This document shows positions 43,099 to 53,482 of a stretch of 64,000 nt of DNA, one piece after another. The DNA comes from Catonia carolina (taxonomy: Eukaryota > Arthropoda > Insecta > Hemiptera > Achilidae), in NCBI GenBank assembly GCA_035578175.1, contig JAQMRL010000006.1:65208001-65272000 (forward strand). Direction: 5' to 3'. The notes under the pieces were generated by a model, which was not told the DNA's origin, ran no database searches, and worked only from the letters and a program-made list of their open reading frames with translations. The position numbers were made by a program, and so were the translations under genes. Within the stretch, counting starts at the first letter, position 1. Each line of letters starts with the position of its first letter.

Positions 43099-43464
43099 AG
43101 CTCCGTGTAGTTGCGGGGTGAAGGTTACGGGTGAGGTATAATGAATGAGTGACGCATGCTGGGTGAACGATTGTTGTATTACTCTGATACAAAACTTTCG
43201 TTTTCAACCTTTCCGTATTTAACATATTTGTTTGTATTTATTACATTTATTTATTTACATATTTTGATATGAATTGGTAAATTAAATATTATGAATCCGA
43301 CTAAGTTAATAACCCAAATTATTGCGCAGAATGATAAGAATATTTTTTTTAGTCTAGTTAGTACACGCTACCACTACAAATGCATCAGCTGTGAAACACT
43401 ACTAACTCATTCATTCTCCCACTACTATAGCAACGCACTGCATTCCTTTCAACTACACGGAGCT
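43099..43464. repeat. 15-bp inverted repeat pair spanning ~365 bp
   Basis: AGCTCCGTGTAGTTG (43099-43113) and its exact complement CAACTACACGGAGCT (43450-43464). The flanks are somewhat GC-richer than the surroundings. This may be a MITE or two facing fragments of one repeat; no target duplication found. Confidence 0.4.
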
Positions 43465-43529
43465 GGGACTCAAGCAATAGTTTCAGTGTAATAGTGACAG
43501 GCCGCGACCTAAGTTTTATTAGCCACAAT

Positions 43530-44215
43530 TAATTAGTGATTTTCCGTATTTTGTTCATCAAAATCGGTAAAAACATTGGATTTTTGTAATATTGCAGCCT
43601 TAGTATGCATATCATAAAAAAGTGTCTAACCAATATTGTGTTGTTTATGTCAACAGCCGAAAGGCTGGTTTGAAACTCTAGAGGTTTGAAACTCTAAGTA
43701 ACAACGAGGAGTGAAATGTTTTACAATTGCCTTTCTCACTGAGTTAAAAAGTGTGCTTGTCAGCACGTCAGGCCCTCCGAAAAGCACCTACTTTACACCG
43801 TGCAATTGACACCTTCATTTCATTCACAACAGAGTGTGGCGTATAGTGAAATTCATTATTCTGAGAGGAGATAACTCTGATTAGTGTTGTTTACACCTCT
43901 ACCTCTTCTGTTCTTAAATAGTTCAGTGATATAATTGGCTGACTTTGTGATAAGAAACAGAACTATTCTTTATAGCTCTGGAACCAGCAGATAGAGTGCA
44001 ATTAATTTAACACTACATCTGCCCATCATTGGCAAAATCAATGTTATCGAATAATTTTAAGTTCTGCAGAGGTTGATTTTCATTTAGCATTATTCCCTCA
44101 TGATTAAAATAAATATTTCATTGTATACTAATGATTAAACATAGATTATATATTTCATTATTTACGTTAGCAAGAGGAAGTCGTGTGAGTATTTTAATCA
44201 AGATTTTTGGACATA
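43530..44215 (+). mobile_element. Family C right-half copy, interrupted by A
   Basis: TTAGTGATTTTCCGTATTTT, ATTGCAGCCTTAGTATGCAT and, after the A insert, GGTTGATTTTCATTTAGCAT and GTCGTGTGAGTATTTTAATC match the right part of C. The left half is missing. Confidence 0.7.
43645..44035 (-). mobile_element. SINE-like family A copy inside C
   Basis: From GTCAACAGCCGAAAGGCTGG to CATCTGCCCATCATTGGC. A small local duplication GTTTGAAACTCTA is present at 43670-43702. The target duplication is degraded (AATATTGTG versus AATGTTATCG). Confidence 0.8.
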
Positions 44216-45130
44216 ATTTCATAATTTATTACCAACATTGAGTGAATTAAATGTAGACTTAAGTTATGTATGTTATTCTCTGTGTTTAACACTACCCTAC
44301 GCGTAAAATATAAATCAAACGGCCTTCTAGATATTAGAAAATCTGAAATAATAATAATAAGATTTATAATTCACTGACAAAATCATTTGAACTTGAGCGA
44401 ACTTCAAATGTTACATAATAATATTATACCTAAATTGTTTGTAATTGAATGAAGGGTCCACAGATTTAGCTTGGAGAATGGTAGAAGAAATTCTGTTATG
44501 GTAAACCGAACGCAACGGGTGCCGTCAGGGGCAGTTTATTTCTGTGTTTACGAAGGGTGATACAGAGGTATGCCAAAGGCACTATACCAAAATTCTATGT
44601 ATATAACATAATATTTTAATCATGTGACAAAATCCACGTAAGTTCGTACAAGTTTAGCTTATATTTTCATCACTGAACATGATTGCCTCAAGGTCCACAT
44701 TTATCCCCTCTCTAGTTTACTATAGTTTCGTTTTGTATTTCTACGACCCTTACTTACGTTTCAGTTCCCCTAAGTTTAGTACAACTCCTGTACGACCACT
44801 ACGTGCAGGTTACATACAATATGTATGCCTTGTGTGTGCATGTGTGTGTTTGTGTGCGTTGTTTAATCAACTTTCACCGACTGTTAAGAACATCTGTTGC
44901 TTGTGTCTTCTTCGTATCTTCCAATGTCTTTAAACGGAGGGAGGAAAATTGAACAATCTTTTTCTTTTACAATTTTCGATAAGATTAAACTTCCTTATTA
45001 TTGTAAAAACGAAACTGTTATTACTTCCTAGTGTAATTTAAATAATAAATTTTTAACTAAAAATATCTGGCCGAAATATTATGTCAGAAATTAAATTTTG
45101 TGTTGGGATCTAAAATACCTTTTCCTTTGA
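44216..45130. other. No feature recognised
   Basis: AT-rich with a short TG tract near 44835. An 84-codon frame at 44679-44933 has no domain. Confidence 0.45.
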
Positions 45131-45134
45131 TTTT

Positions 45135-45280
45135 TCATTTTTTTAGTTTTTCTGGCTCTATATCAATATATAGGACAGGAAATTATTGGTTTCGTGTAGA
45201 TTTTTTGATCTCGAGTTTTCGCTGGAAATACAGGTTTTTTTAAGCCTCCTGAACGAAAAAACATGTTTTTAGCGGTTATT

Positions 45281-45316
<36 letters not shown>

Positions 45317-45917
45317 ACGCGCGCGAACAAAATACCTCAAGAATTTTAGTTGAAACTTGGTTAGGAACTACTAGGAAAGCCGGCACAAAAATTTTCATTA
45401 AAATTAGTCAATCAAAAGTAGTAGTAAATTCGTTAAATTTTAAACTTTTTAAAAAATTTCTCAAAAACGGCTCCGCGATTTTTGAAAAAATCGTCAATTT
45501 ACTAAATCTATAATGTTCTACAAGATAGGGTAAGCGGCATGTCTTCTGAAATATGTGGGGGACTTTACTCTCGTGATTGAAATCTTGTTTTTTTTACATT
45601 ACGGCCTTAATGTGCATTTTAGGGCAAAAGTGTGTAATTAATGTTATAGGAAATTTAAAACCCTACAACTTTTAATTCAAAAGATTTTTGCTACAACAAT
45701 TTTAGTGTCAACTAATGATTTTCTGTATTTTTCTCATCAAAATCGTAAAAAATGTAATATTTTTAAGATTTTGGCCTTATTAGCTTATGTATTTGACGAT
45801 ATAAGTGCATTTAGTCAATAGTTATAGGAAATTAAAAAACCCTACAACTTTTATTTTAAGCATTCTTTTACATTGCATAATTTAGCGTCAATTAGTGATT
45901 TTTCACATTTTTAAGTC
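45135..45917 (+). mobile_element. Family C copy, right end truncated
   Basis: TTTTTCTGGCTCTATATCAA, AGGACAGGAAATTATTGG, then a (TG)n tract at 45277-45315, TACAAGATAGGGTAAGCGGC and three CCTACAACTTTTA-type blocks. It ends at TTTTTAAG where an H fragment starts. Confidence 0.8.
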
Positions 45918-45975
45918 CTGGGTGGGTCATGGGGTTGCTTAAATTGAACAGACTGCAACGTACACACATTTGATT
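45918..45975 (+). mobile_element. SINE H tail fragment
   Basis: GGTCATGGGGTTGCTTAAAT and GAACAGACTGCAACGTACAC match the 3' part of the complete H at 57363-57686. Confidence 0.6.
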
Positions 45976-46019
45976 ATAATATAAAATTATAATACTATTG
46001 TTATTATTTATCTTGGATT

Positions 46020-46500
46020 TGGATACAGAGAAGAAAGTTGGGAAATTCTAACAAGCAGTGTGGGGCAATATTAGTAGAACTGTAGGCAGGAAAACAAGAA
46101 AAGAAACTCAGATAAAATTTTACAAGGTGACGGCTGCCCCAGTTCTACTCTATGGAAGTGAGTCGTGGATTAGTACCAGACCACAGGAGAGTAGAGTACA
46201 GGCGGCAGAGATTCGATTCCTGCAAAGAAGGGTTGCAATCGTAGGGATGAACTAAGAAATGAGGACATAAGAACGGAACTGGATGTTTACAACCTGAATG
46301 GGAAGATTGCAGAATATTGAAATCGATGAGGGAGCATCTAGAGAATCCCTGAGGGAAGGATCTCTCCTCAATGTTTTGGAATACAGACTAGAAGGGGAGG
46401 AGAGATATTGGAAGGCCAAGCAAGAGATGAGAATAATTCAATAGTTTATTGTTGTTGTGAGCCGGACCAGGCGGGAGATTAATCCTTGATTGTGAAAAGA
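46020..46500 (+). pseudogene. LINE family I, C-terminal fragment
   Basis: The frame at 46058-46255 reads TQIKFYKVTAAPVLLYGSES, then WISTRPQESRVQAAEIRFLQ, and breaks. Further frames give RNEDIRTELDVYNLNGKI and RLEGEERYWKAKQE. The order matches other I copies. Non-functional. Confidence 0.75.
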
Positions 46501-46894
46501 AGAAGATTTTCTAGCTTGAATGCAATAAAGTAATAGATCATTGAAAGGGATACAAACAAATCCGTCCAGTAACTTAAAAAAAAACAGTTTTTAATTGGAC
46601 TTTTAAAAATGAAAAAATTGAATAAAACGAACAATTTTGTACTAACATGATTTCTGTTTTACACGATAGAAGAAGCAGGGTTGAATTTAATAACGCTATT
46701 ATTATTATACAGAAGTAATAAATGAATATGGCATTTCGTTTAGATAACGGGCGAGGTAGAAAATGTAGCAGAAAAGTGAGAAAACATCTTTTAGATCTTA
46801 TGATTTCTTCTGCTTTGTTTCTTTTCTTCATTCATTCTGTCATTTTGCCGAGTAATTTCTCACTAAAACAACGTTAATAAGAATATATAACGTG

Positions 46895-46895
<1 letters not shown>

Positions 46896-46943
<48 letters not shown>
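46896..46943. repeat. (ATA)n microsatellite
   Basis: Sixteen ATA/TAA units. Confidence 0.95.
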
Positions 46944-46949
46944 TTGGAG

Positions 46950-47595
46950 GATGTCAGAAAGAGCTGGCAACTTTTGTGTGGAATTCCAATTTTAATAGCA
47001 GATATAAATTCTGTTGAGCAGGAGCATTTTATTAAGGAGGGTTTATTTTTCCCATGATGTTTAAAGTGGTACAGCAGGAAGCGGAAGTGTATGATGATAG
47101 GTGGGAGTTACCCGGAGCGAATGAGATGGTAAAGAGAGGGGGTGTTAAAGATCGGATAGATGGAAAAACAGAAAAATATGTATAAAGAATTTACCAACAT
47201 TCTCTCTAGTAACACATTTTATAACTATAGAGAAATGTCATCATACTAAAAATCGTTCATCTTATTATTCTAAAAAGTGACTTTCATAACATGGTAATGA
47301 GGTAGAAATTTGACGGGTTAAAAATTAAAGTAATATACTGTGTAATAGATATATGATAGAACAATAAAAGTTATGGAAATTAAAATAGAGTTTGTTGTTT
47401 GAACTTGTTACGTAGGCCTACTCTATGTACTTGCGATGAGACTCTATTGTTTATCCTTAAACTAATTAACCTAGTTTTTCATTAATTGGTGATATTAATT
47501 ATGGATGATATAATAAAGTACTTTTTATACATCTAACAATACCCGTATATTTTTACTTTCCCGTGTTTTTAACTTTATATTGTTTACTAATTTTT
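46950..47595. other. No feature recognised
   Basis: No gene or shared repeat seen. Confidence 0.45.
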
Positions 47596-47599
47596 CTAT

Positions 47600-47765
47600 G
47601 AATATACAGGAAAGAAAAATATTGTATTTATTTATATTTTTCAAAATCGAGTTTTAACCGAAAATACCCATTTTCAGGCCCCCTGAACTGAGAAACAATT
47701 TTTTACCGATTATGCGCGCGCACGCATGAGCGTGTAAACAAAAAATCTCAAGAACGGAGTAACTT
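47600..47765 (+). mobile_element. Family C left-end fragment
   Basis: CTATGAATATACAGGAAAGA, CCATTTTCAGGCCCCCTGAA and AAAAATCTCAAGAACGGAGT match C positions 10-200. It breaks off into a polypyrimidine tract. Confidence 0.75.
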
Positions 47766-48385
47766 CTTCCTCTTAGTCTACTTCTCCTTCCTCTTTATTT
47801 CTCCTTCTCCTCCTCCTCCTTCTCTTCCTCTATCACCCTCTTCCCCTCCTTCTTTTTCTTCTTCTACTCCTTCTCCTTTTCTTTCTTCTCCTCCTCCTCT
47901 ACCTCCTTCTTCTGCTTCTTCTTCTTTTCTTTTTCTTATTCTCTTTTTTCTCCTTCATCTGCTCCTCCTCCTCCTTCTCTTCCTCTATCACCTTCCCTCC
48001 TCCTTTTTCTCCTACTCCTTCTCCTTTTCCTTCTCTTTCTCCTCCTCCTGCTCTATCTCCTTCTTCACCTTCTTTTCTTTCCCTTCTTCTCTTTCTTCTC
48101 CTTCATCTGCTCCTCCTCCTGCCTCTGCTGCTTCTTCTTTTCTTCTCCTCCTTTTCCACATCATCCGCCCTCCACTTTTCCTTCATCTGTTTCTTTTTCT
48201 TCTTTATTTTTTCCTTCTCCTTGAACTTCTTCTTTATTCTCACAATCTTATTATCCTTCTCTTTCAACTTCTTTAACTTTTTTATCAGCTCGTTTTTCTT
48301 CTCCATCTATTTTTAATTCTTCTTCTTTTCTAATAATATCCTTTTCCTTCACCCCAACTTTTCCTACCTCTCTCTCCCTCACCAC
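47766..48385. repeat. ~600-bp polypyrimidine tract (CTT/CTC-rich)
   Basis: Nearly all C/T on plus, with internal direct repeats such as CTCTTCCTCTATCACC at about 47821 and 47977. The Lys/Glu-rich minus-strand frame here is a composition artefact. Confidence 0.9.
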
Positions 48386-48389
48386 TCCC

Positions 48390-49380
48390 TGTTCAACTAC
48401 TGGTTTTTTTAATATATTAAGAATTTCAAGATTGGGGAATTAACACACCAACAAAGAAGTAAATTTTGAATTCGCGTCCCCAAATTTTTAATATGTATGA
48501 GTCAATCAGTCGTTAAGATTCCCCTGATGAAACGCTAATAAAAAACAATTTTCTTCATTACTTGATTCATTACTTAATATCAGTCATTACCTTCCCTTCC
48601 ATTTGAAACAAATCAATCACAATAGAATAACAGAAAAAATGTAACAAGCAACTTCCCCAAATTACTTGAGAGAATAATAGTATACATCAACACGTTCTTA
48701 CATCCGATAAAATAATTCCTCCCCTAAATAAAGAAATACGGAAATACAAAATAGTTTACGACCCTTAGTCATCACACTCAACAATTTACTAGAATGATTC
48801 TTTTTGGAAGCTCTCTTTCTGGGTTCCCCGTTACCCTTATTTCTCGTAAATAAAAGAAAAAGAAATCTTTGAAATAAGGGTAGTAGCAACCCCTACGTTG
48901 TATAATGTAAGTATATGAAATGTATAACCTATGGAATTGAAAAACGAAATAACTACACAACGAAATACCTAAACTTACTTTATCCCTTCTCAGAAATAAA
49001 AGCAAACATTTCATCTTTTAAAAGAGAACTTTCTGTGAAGTAATAGTCCTAATGCCTGCCTACTTTTAAAATTAAATGTAGTCAGACTTGACAGTTTTAA
49101 GTCTATTTTGTTACAACACATTTTTCAAGCGTAATGTGACTGAATGTATCTTACCCAAATAAAGAGTTTTATTTTCCAAAAAGATTGCACTTTTTTCTTA
49201 GATCTTAATAATTACTTAAAAAGTTCATAGAAAATAAACGTACCAAAATACTTTTGTTGATAACATTTATTACCTTTAAATGTTTCAACTTGCATAATTT
49301 TTTATTGTTTTTATTTAAAAATTACTTCAACTAAATGTTTACAATTACGAACAATTTTTCTTTAGAATTGTTGTTTCGTA
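48390..49380. other. No feature recognised
   Basis: AT-rich; overlapping minus-strand frames at 48698-49014 are unsupported. Confidence 0.45.
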
Positions 49381-49384
49381 CCCC

Positions 49385-50130
49385 ACAATTTATTGGTGGT
49401 AATTTTTAAAATTGCCACCTAACATTTTCCTGAAGATAAGAACAAACGTTTTCCAAGAAATAGCAACAAACGGGTTCCGGATTCGTAGTCTACACAAAAA
49501 GTTAGTGGTCCTGGATTGGGTTTGAAGTTCCGGATTGAACCGAAAGTGGCCGAAAACCGGAAGTCAAGAAATCAAAGTCTGAATTTGGAACAAAAATAGT
49601 GTTATTCGATTCCTCTTAAAAAATAGATACAGAAATCGCTAATGGTTTTCCCGGTTTTAACCGGAAGTGGCCCTTAACCGGAAGTGGCCCAAAACCGGAA
49701 GTCAAGAAATCAAAGTCTGAATTTGGAACAAAATAGTGTTATTCGATTTTTCTTGAAAAGTAGATACAGAAATCGCTAATGGTTTTCCCGGTTTTAACCG
49801 AAAGTGGCCCAAAACCGGAAGTCAAGAAATCAAAGTCTGATTTGGAACAAAAATAGTGTTAGTTGATTCCTCTTAAAAAGTAGATACAGAAATCGCTAGT
49901 GGTTTTCCCGGTTTTGACCGGAAGTTAAGAAATGAAAGTCGGAATTTTAATACACGAAAAAATAAATAGTGTCATTCAATTTCTCTTAAAGAGGACGAGA
50001 AATACTAATGCTTTTGACCATAGGTCGAAGGTAGGCCTTTTTCTTTCTTACGATAGCTAAGTGGGCTTGATCTCTACAATTTCTAGAGAAAAAATTGCAC
50101 CAGCCACGAGATGCGTCGTCTCATGAAAGG
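49385..50130 (-). mobile_element. MITE family G copy with tandemly amplified core
   Basis: One end is TTTATTGGTGGTAATTTTTA; the other, inverted, is TTTCATGAGACGACGCATCT. The core has about three ~125-135-bp units (from about 49630, 49755 and 49880), each with AAAATAGATACAGAAATCGC (or AGTAGATAC), CCCGGTTTTAACCG and CCAAAACCGGAAGTCAAG. Confidence 0.75.
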
Positions 50131-50204
50131 GATTTTTACTAATGTATTATTGCAGAATTATATTTATTGGAACAATATTGTAATAATTAAACTAATATTT
50201 ACAT

Positions 50205-50372
50205 ACATACATACACAGACACACAGACCAATCGCTAAAAACATGTTTTTTGGGTTCAGGGGGTCTAAAAAAACGTGTATATTCGTTGAAAAATCGATTT
50301 CGAAAAATCGACATGGAAAAATACTTTCCTTCCTATATATTCATAAGGCAAGAAAAAGTAAAAATTTATATA
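50205..50372 (-). mobile_element. Family C end fragment
   Basis: ACACAGACCAATCGCTAAAA, GTTTTTTGGGTTCAGGGGGT and TTCCTTCCTATATATTCATA plus GGCAAGAAAAAGT match the right end of the complete copies at 30852 and 52504. Confidence 0.85.
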
Positions 50373-50916
50373 TGGCTAATTTATTTTTTTATTAAGTTGA
50401 AAATAGTACAGTGCCGGACAGCTACAGTACAGTAAGGCTATACTTGGCATGTGTGTTGCTTGTTGCATACCTTACGTCTTGTAGGGAGAACACATTAATT
50501 ACAGTAACTTCATAAATGCCATCCTTCGATTACGTTATTATACTTCTCTGGCATGCATGAATATAGGAAGGAAAGTATTGTTTTCATGGTGATTTTTCAA
50601 CGAATATACACGATTACAGACCCCGTGAACCCAAAAACATGTTTTTAGCGATTGTTCTGTGTATGTGAACAAAATATTTCAAGAACGGAACATCGTACCA
50701 AGTTGAAACCTGAAATTTAAGTTAGGACCCGACACAAACATTTTCATCCAAATCGGTCAACTGGAAGTAGTAGTTTATTCGCGTAATTTTTCACTTTTTT
50801 CGATTTTCTCAAAAATTACTCCTACGTTTTTTTTTTTTAAAACGCCTCATTTACTACATTTTTTATGCTCTATAAGATAGGGTACTACAACCTTATAGGG
50901 TATAAGATAGGGTAGG

Positions 50917-51559
50917 GGGAACTACAAAAGATCTGTGAGGGTTATGGAGTGAAGCTATCTGCCGCTAAGTCAAAGACTATGGCCTTTAAGGGCAAGTATC
51001 CAGTCAGAACGAAAATCGTTATAAATGATAAAGTTTTAGAACAAGTCTCGCATTTTAAATATTTAGGATGTGACGTAAGCTTTTTAAAAGATGACGATGT
51101 TATGAATAAACTGAATAAGTTTAGAACAATTTGCGGGACAATACATCGAACTTTGAAAAATAAGACAAGAAAGGGTACAAGAATTAAACTGTACAAAACT
51201 ATGGCAGTCCCGGTTTTGCTGTATGGCAGTGAAAGTTGGACCATGACGCAACGAGAGAGAACTCTAATACAAAGTGCAGAAATGAAGTTTTTAAGGGCGA
51301 CGGCAGGCTATAACAGACTGGACATGAAACGTAATGAAAGTATTAGAGCAGAATTACAGGTCCAACCACTATTAGACGGCATTGCGCGCTACAATTCCAG
51401 GTGGTGTGAACATGTGAATAGAATGCGAGAGGAAAGACTACCAGTCCAAATATTAAGTTATGCCCCACGGGGTAGACGTGATAGAGGCAGACCGCTACGA
51501 AGATGGGTGCCGGAACAGGCTTTAGGCCTATCCGTGTTTGGGTGATGATGATGATGATG
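50917..51559 (+). mobile_element. 5'-truncated LINE-I insertion with 13-bp target duplication and (GAT)n tail
   Basis: AAGATAGGGTAGG occurs at 50904-50916 and 51560-51572. The 643-bp insert ends with GATGATGATGATGATGAT, not poly(A). Most intact I copy in the window. Confidence 0.95.
50949..51545 (+). CDS. LINE-I reverse transcriptase C-terminal region, open frame
   Basis: 198 uninterrupted codons in a 5'-truncated element. Landmarks: KLSAAKSKTMAFKGKYPVRT (after the RT palm), QVSHFKYLGCDVSFLKDDDV, NKTRKGTRIKLYKTMAVPVL, LYGSESWTMTQRERTLIQSA, EMKFLRATAGYNRLDMKRNE, then WCEHVNRMREERLPVQILSY and RGRRDRGRPLRRW. Non-LTR endonuclease-RT proteins of arthropods end this way. The catalytic FADD and the endonuclease are missing, so the open frame reflects recent insertion, not function. 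The stop at 51543-51545 overlaps the start of the (GAT)n tail. Confidence 0.85.
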   Translation: MKLSAAKSKTMAFKGKYPVRTKIVINDKVLEQVSHFKYLGCDVSFLKDDDVMNKLNKFRTICGTIHRTLKNKTRKGTRIKLYKTMAVPVLLYGSESWTMTQRERTLIQSAEMKFLRATAGYNRLDMKRNESIRAELQVQPLLDGIARYNSRWCEHVNRMREERLPVQILSYAPRGRRDRGRPLRRWVPEQALGLSVFG

Positions 51560-51849
51560 AAGATAGGGTAGGCACCATGCCTGCTGAAATTCTTGGGGAG
51601 GCTGTGCTATCGTAAAAAATGGTTTTTTAAAACTACAGCTTTAATATACATTTTGGCGCAAAAATGTATGTAATAAAACTACAGAAAATTTTAAAAAATC
51701 TAAAACTTTTATTTCAAACGATTCTTTTGTATAACGCTTAGTTCAGCGGTAATTAGTGATTTTCCGTTTTTTTCATAAAAATTTATAAAAAAAATTGATT
51801 TTTTTAGGACAATTTTTAAGGCAAAGGTCTGCGTATTCAGTTGTAGGTA

Positions 51850-52065
51850 AAAAGTAATTGTTAAATTTAAAATAATTGTTATTGTTAATTAAGTTTGTAA
51901 TTAATTTATTTGAAATCTGTTAGTAGTCTACGGTGACTTAAAATTTAAAAAATTAACTGTAATTTACAATTTTTTTAATAAATAATTTGTTGTAAGTTGA
52001 AAGGAAGTTTATTTATTATTTATTATATTCAGATCCCGAAAGAACTAAGGTTTAGGTGTTGAAAT
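51850..52065 (+). repeat. AT-rich repeat J
   Basis: AT-rich body ending TTATTTATTATATTCAGATC, then CCGAAAGAACTAAGGTTTAG and GTGTT, as near 22.8 kb. 430 bp of featureless AT-rich DNA follow, to 52500. Confidence 0.5.
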
Positions 52066-52503
52066 ACATTTTTAACGCCATAAGTAGAACTAAAACATAT
52101 CTATATTTATTTATTTATTTCCCATTTCTTAACAAAAAATCATTACAATACAAATTAATTTTCTTTATTTATAACTTTAAAATCTAAAGCTATTTATATT
52201 TACTCGTGGTGAGAAAATAAAAATACATACTGAAGACAATTCGAACTGGCACAACTCTTGCTCTACGCGTACAGTTCCGCATAAAGTATATCCATAACCT
52301 ATTTTTTCAACAAGGTCTACAAATTTTAATGCACGCAAAAGCCTACCATCTTATTTCAATGTACAAACATACAAATAATTATTTCATTTTAAAATACGTA
52401 TTTCATTTTGTCCCAGTGAAAATTTAAATTATGAATTACAAGAACTAAACTGCAAAAACTCACTAAACTATACTCCACAGACGCACGCAACTAACTGAAA
52501 AAA

Positions 52504-53287
52504 TCTGGTGTGAAACACTCACACAACTTTCTCTTGCCAATGCAAATAATTAACAATAAACCTAACATTAGTATTAAAACATTAGAAATAAACAAAAACT
52601 AACCTCAAAAACATAACCTTATTTTAATCATGAGTGAATGACGCAAAATGACAATCGAACTCAGTTTGGCTTAAAAATACGGAAAATCAAGCTTTCACGC
52701 TAAACTAGGCTCTGTAGAGAAAAATGCTCTAAACAAAAGTTGTAGATCTTTTAATTTTCTATAAATTTAATTATATACACTTTTGTCGTAAAATGCATAC
52801 TAAGACCGAAATGTTAAAAAAATCGATTTTTCTCACGTTTTCGTGAGAAAAAAAACAGAAAATCGCAAATTACCGCTAAACTAAGCGTTATACAAAAAAA
52901 TGTTTGAAACAGAAGTTGTAGGTTTTTAAATTCTCTACAACTTTTATTATATAAGTTTTTGCGCTAAAATTTATATTAAAGCCGTAATCTTAAAAAAACA
53001 ACGTTTTTACGTGAAAACAGCCTCACCGCGAATTTCAGTAAACATGGCGCCTACCCTATCTTGTAGAAAATAAAAAATTGAGTAAAATAGGCGATTTTAA
53101 AAAAAATCGTAGGACCAGTTTTTGAGAAAATCGCAAAAAAGTGAAAAATTATACGAATAAACTACTACTTCCGGTTGACCGATTTTGATGAAAATGTTCG
53201 TGTCGCGTCCGGTAGTGGTATGTAACTTAAGTTTCAAGTTTCAAGTTCGTACGACGTTCCGTTCTTGAGATATTCTGTTCACACACA

Positions 53288-53342
<55 letters not shown>

Positions 53343-53479
53343 ACAGACCAATCGCTAAAAACATGTTTTTTGGGTTCAGGGGGTCTGAAAACGTATAGAT
53401 CCGGTGAAAACTCGATTTCGAAAAATCGACATGAAAACAATACTTTCCTTCCTATATATTCATATAGGCAAGAGAAAGT
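52504..53479 (-). mobile_element. Family C, complete copy
   Basis: TCTGGTGTGAAACACTCACA at one end, GGCAAGAGAAAGT at the other. Subterminal inverted repeats are perfect at 52526-52538 and 53467-53479; hairpin CCTATAT..ATATAGG at the right. The (CA)n tract is at 53280-53345. About 976 bp and very close to 30852-31842, so both inserted relatively recently. Confidence 0.9.
53280..53345. repeat. (CA)n microsatellite inside C
   Basis: About 30 CA units at the position where every longer C copy has CA/TG repeats. Confidence 0.95.
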
Positions 53480-53482
53480 AAA

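Larger units (their letters stand above)
50545..51835 (+). mobile_element. Family C copy, interrupted by a LINE-I insertion
   Basis: ATGAATATAGGAAGGAAAGT to TCTATAAGATAGGG, then an I insert at 50917-51559, then GGCACCATGCCTGCTGAAAT and the CTAAAACTTTTATTTCAAAC block. Both ends are lost. Confidence 0.85.

Noticed and set aside
48103..48306. Lys/Glu-rich coiled-coil-like frame
   Set aside because: Composition artefact of the polypyrimidine tract on the other strand.
49630..49960. CRISPR-like regularly spaced repeats
   Set aside because: Direct tandem duplication of a MITE core in a eukaryotic genome; the units are contiguous with no unique spacers.
50942..51244. 100-codon minus-strand frame
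   Set aside because: Antisense shadow of the LINE-I reverse transcriptase frame.
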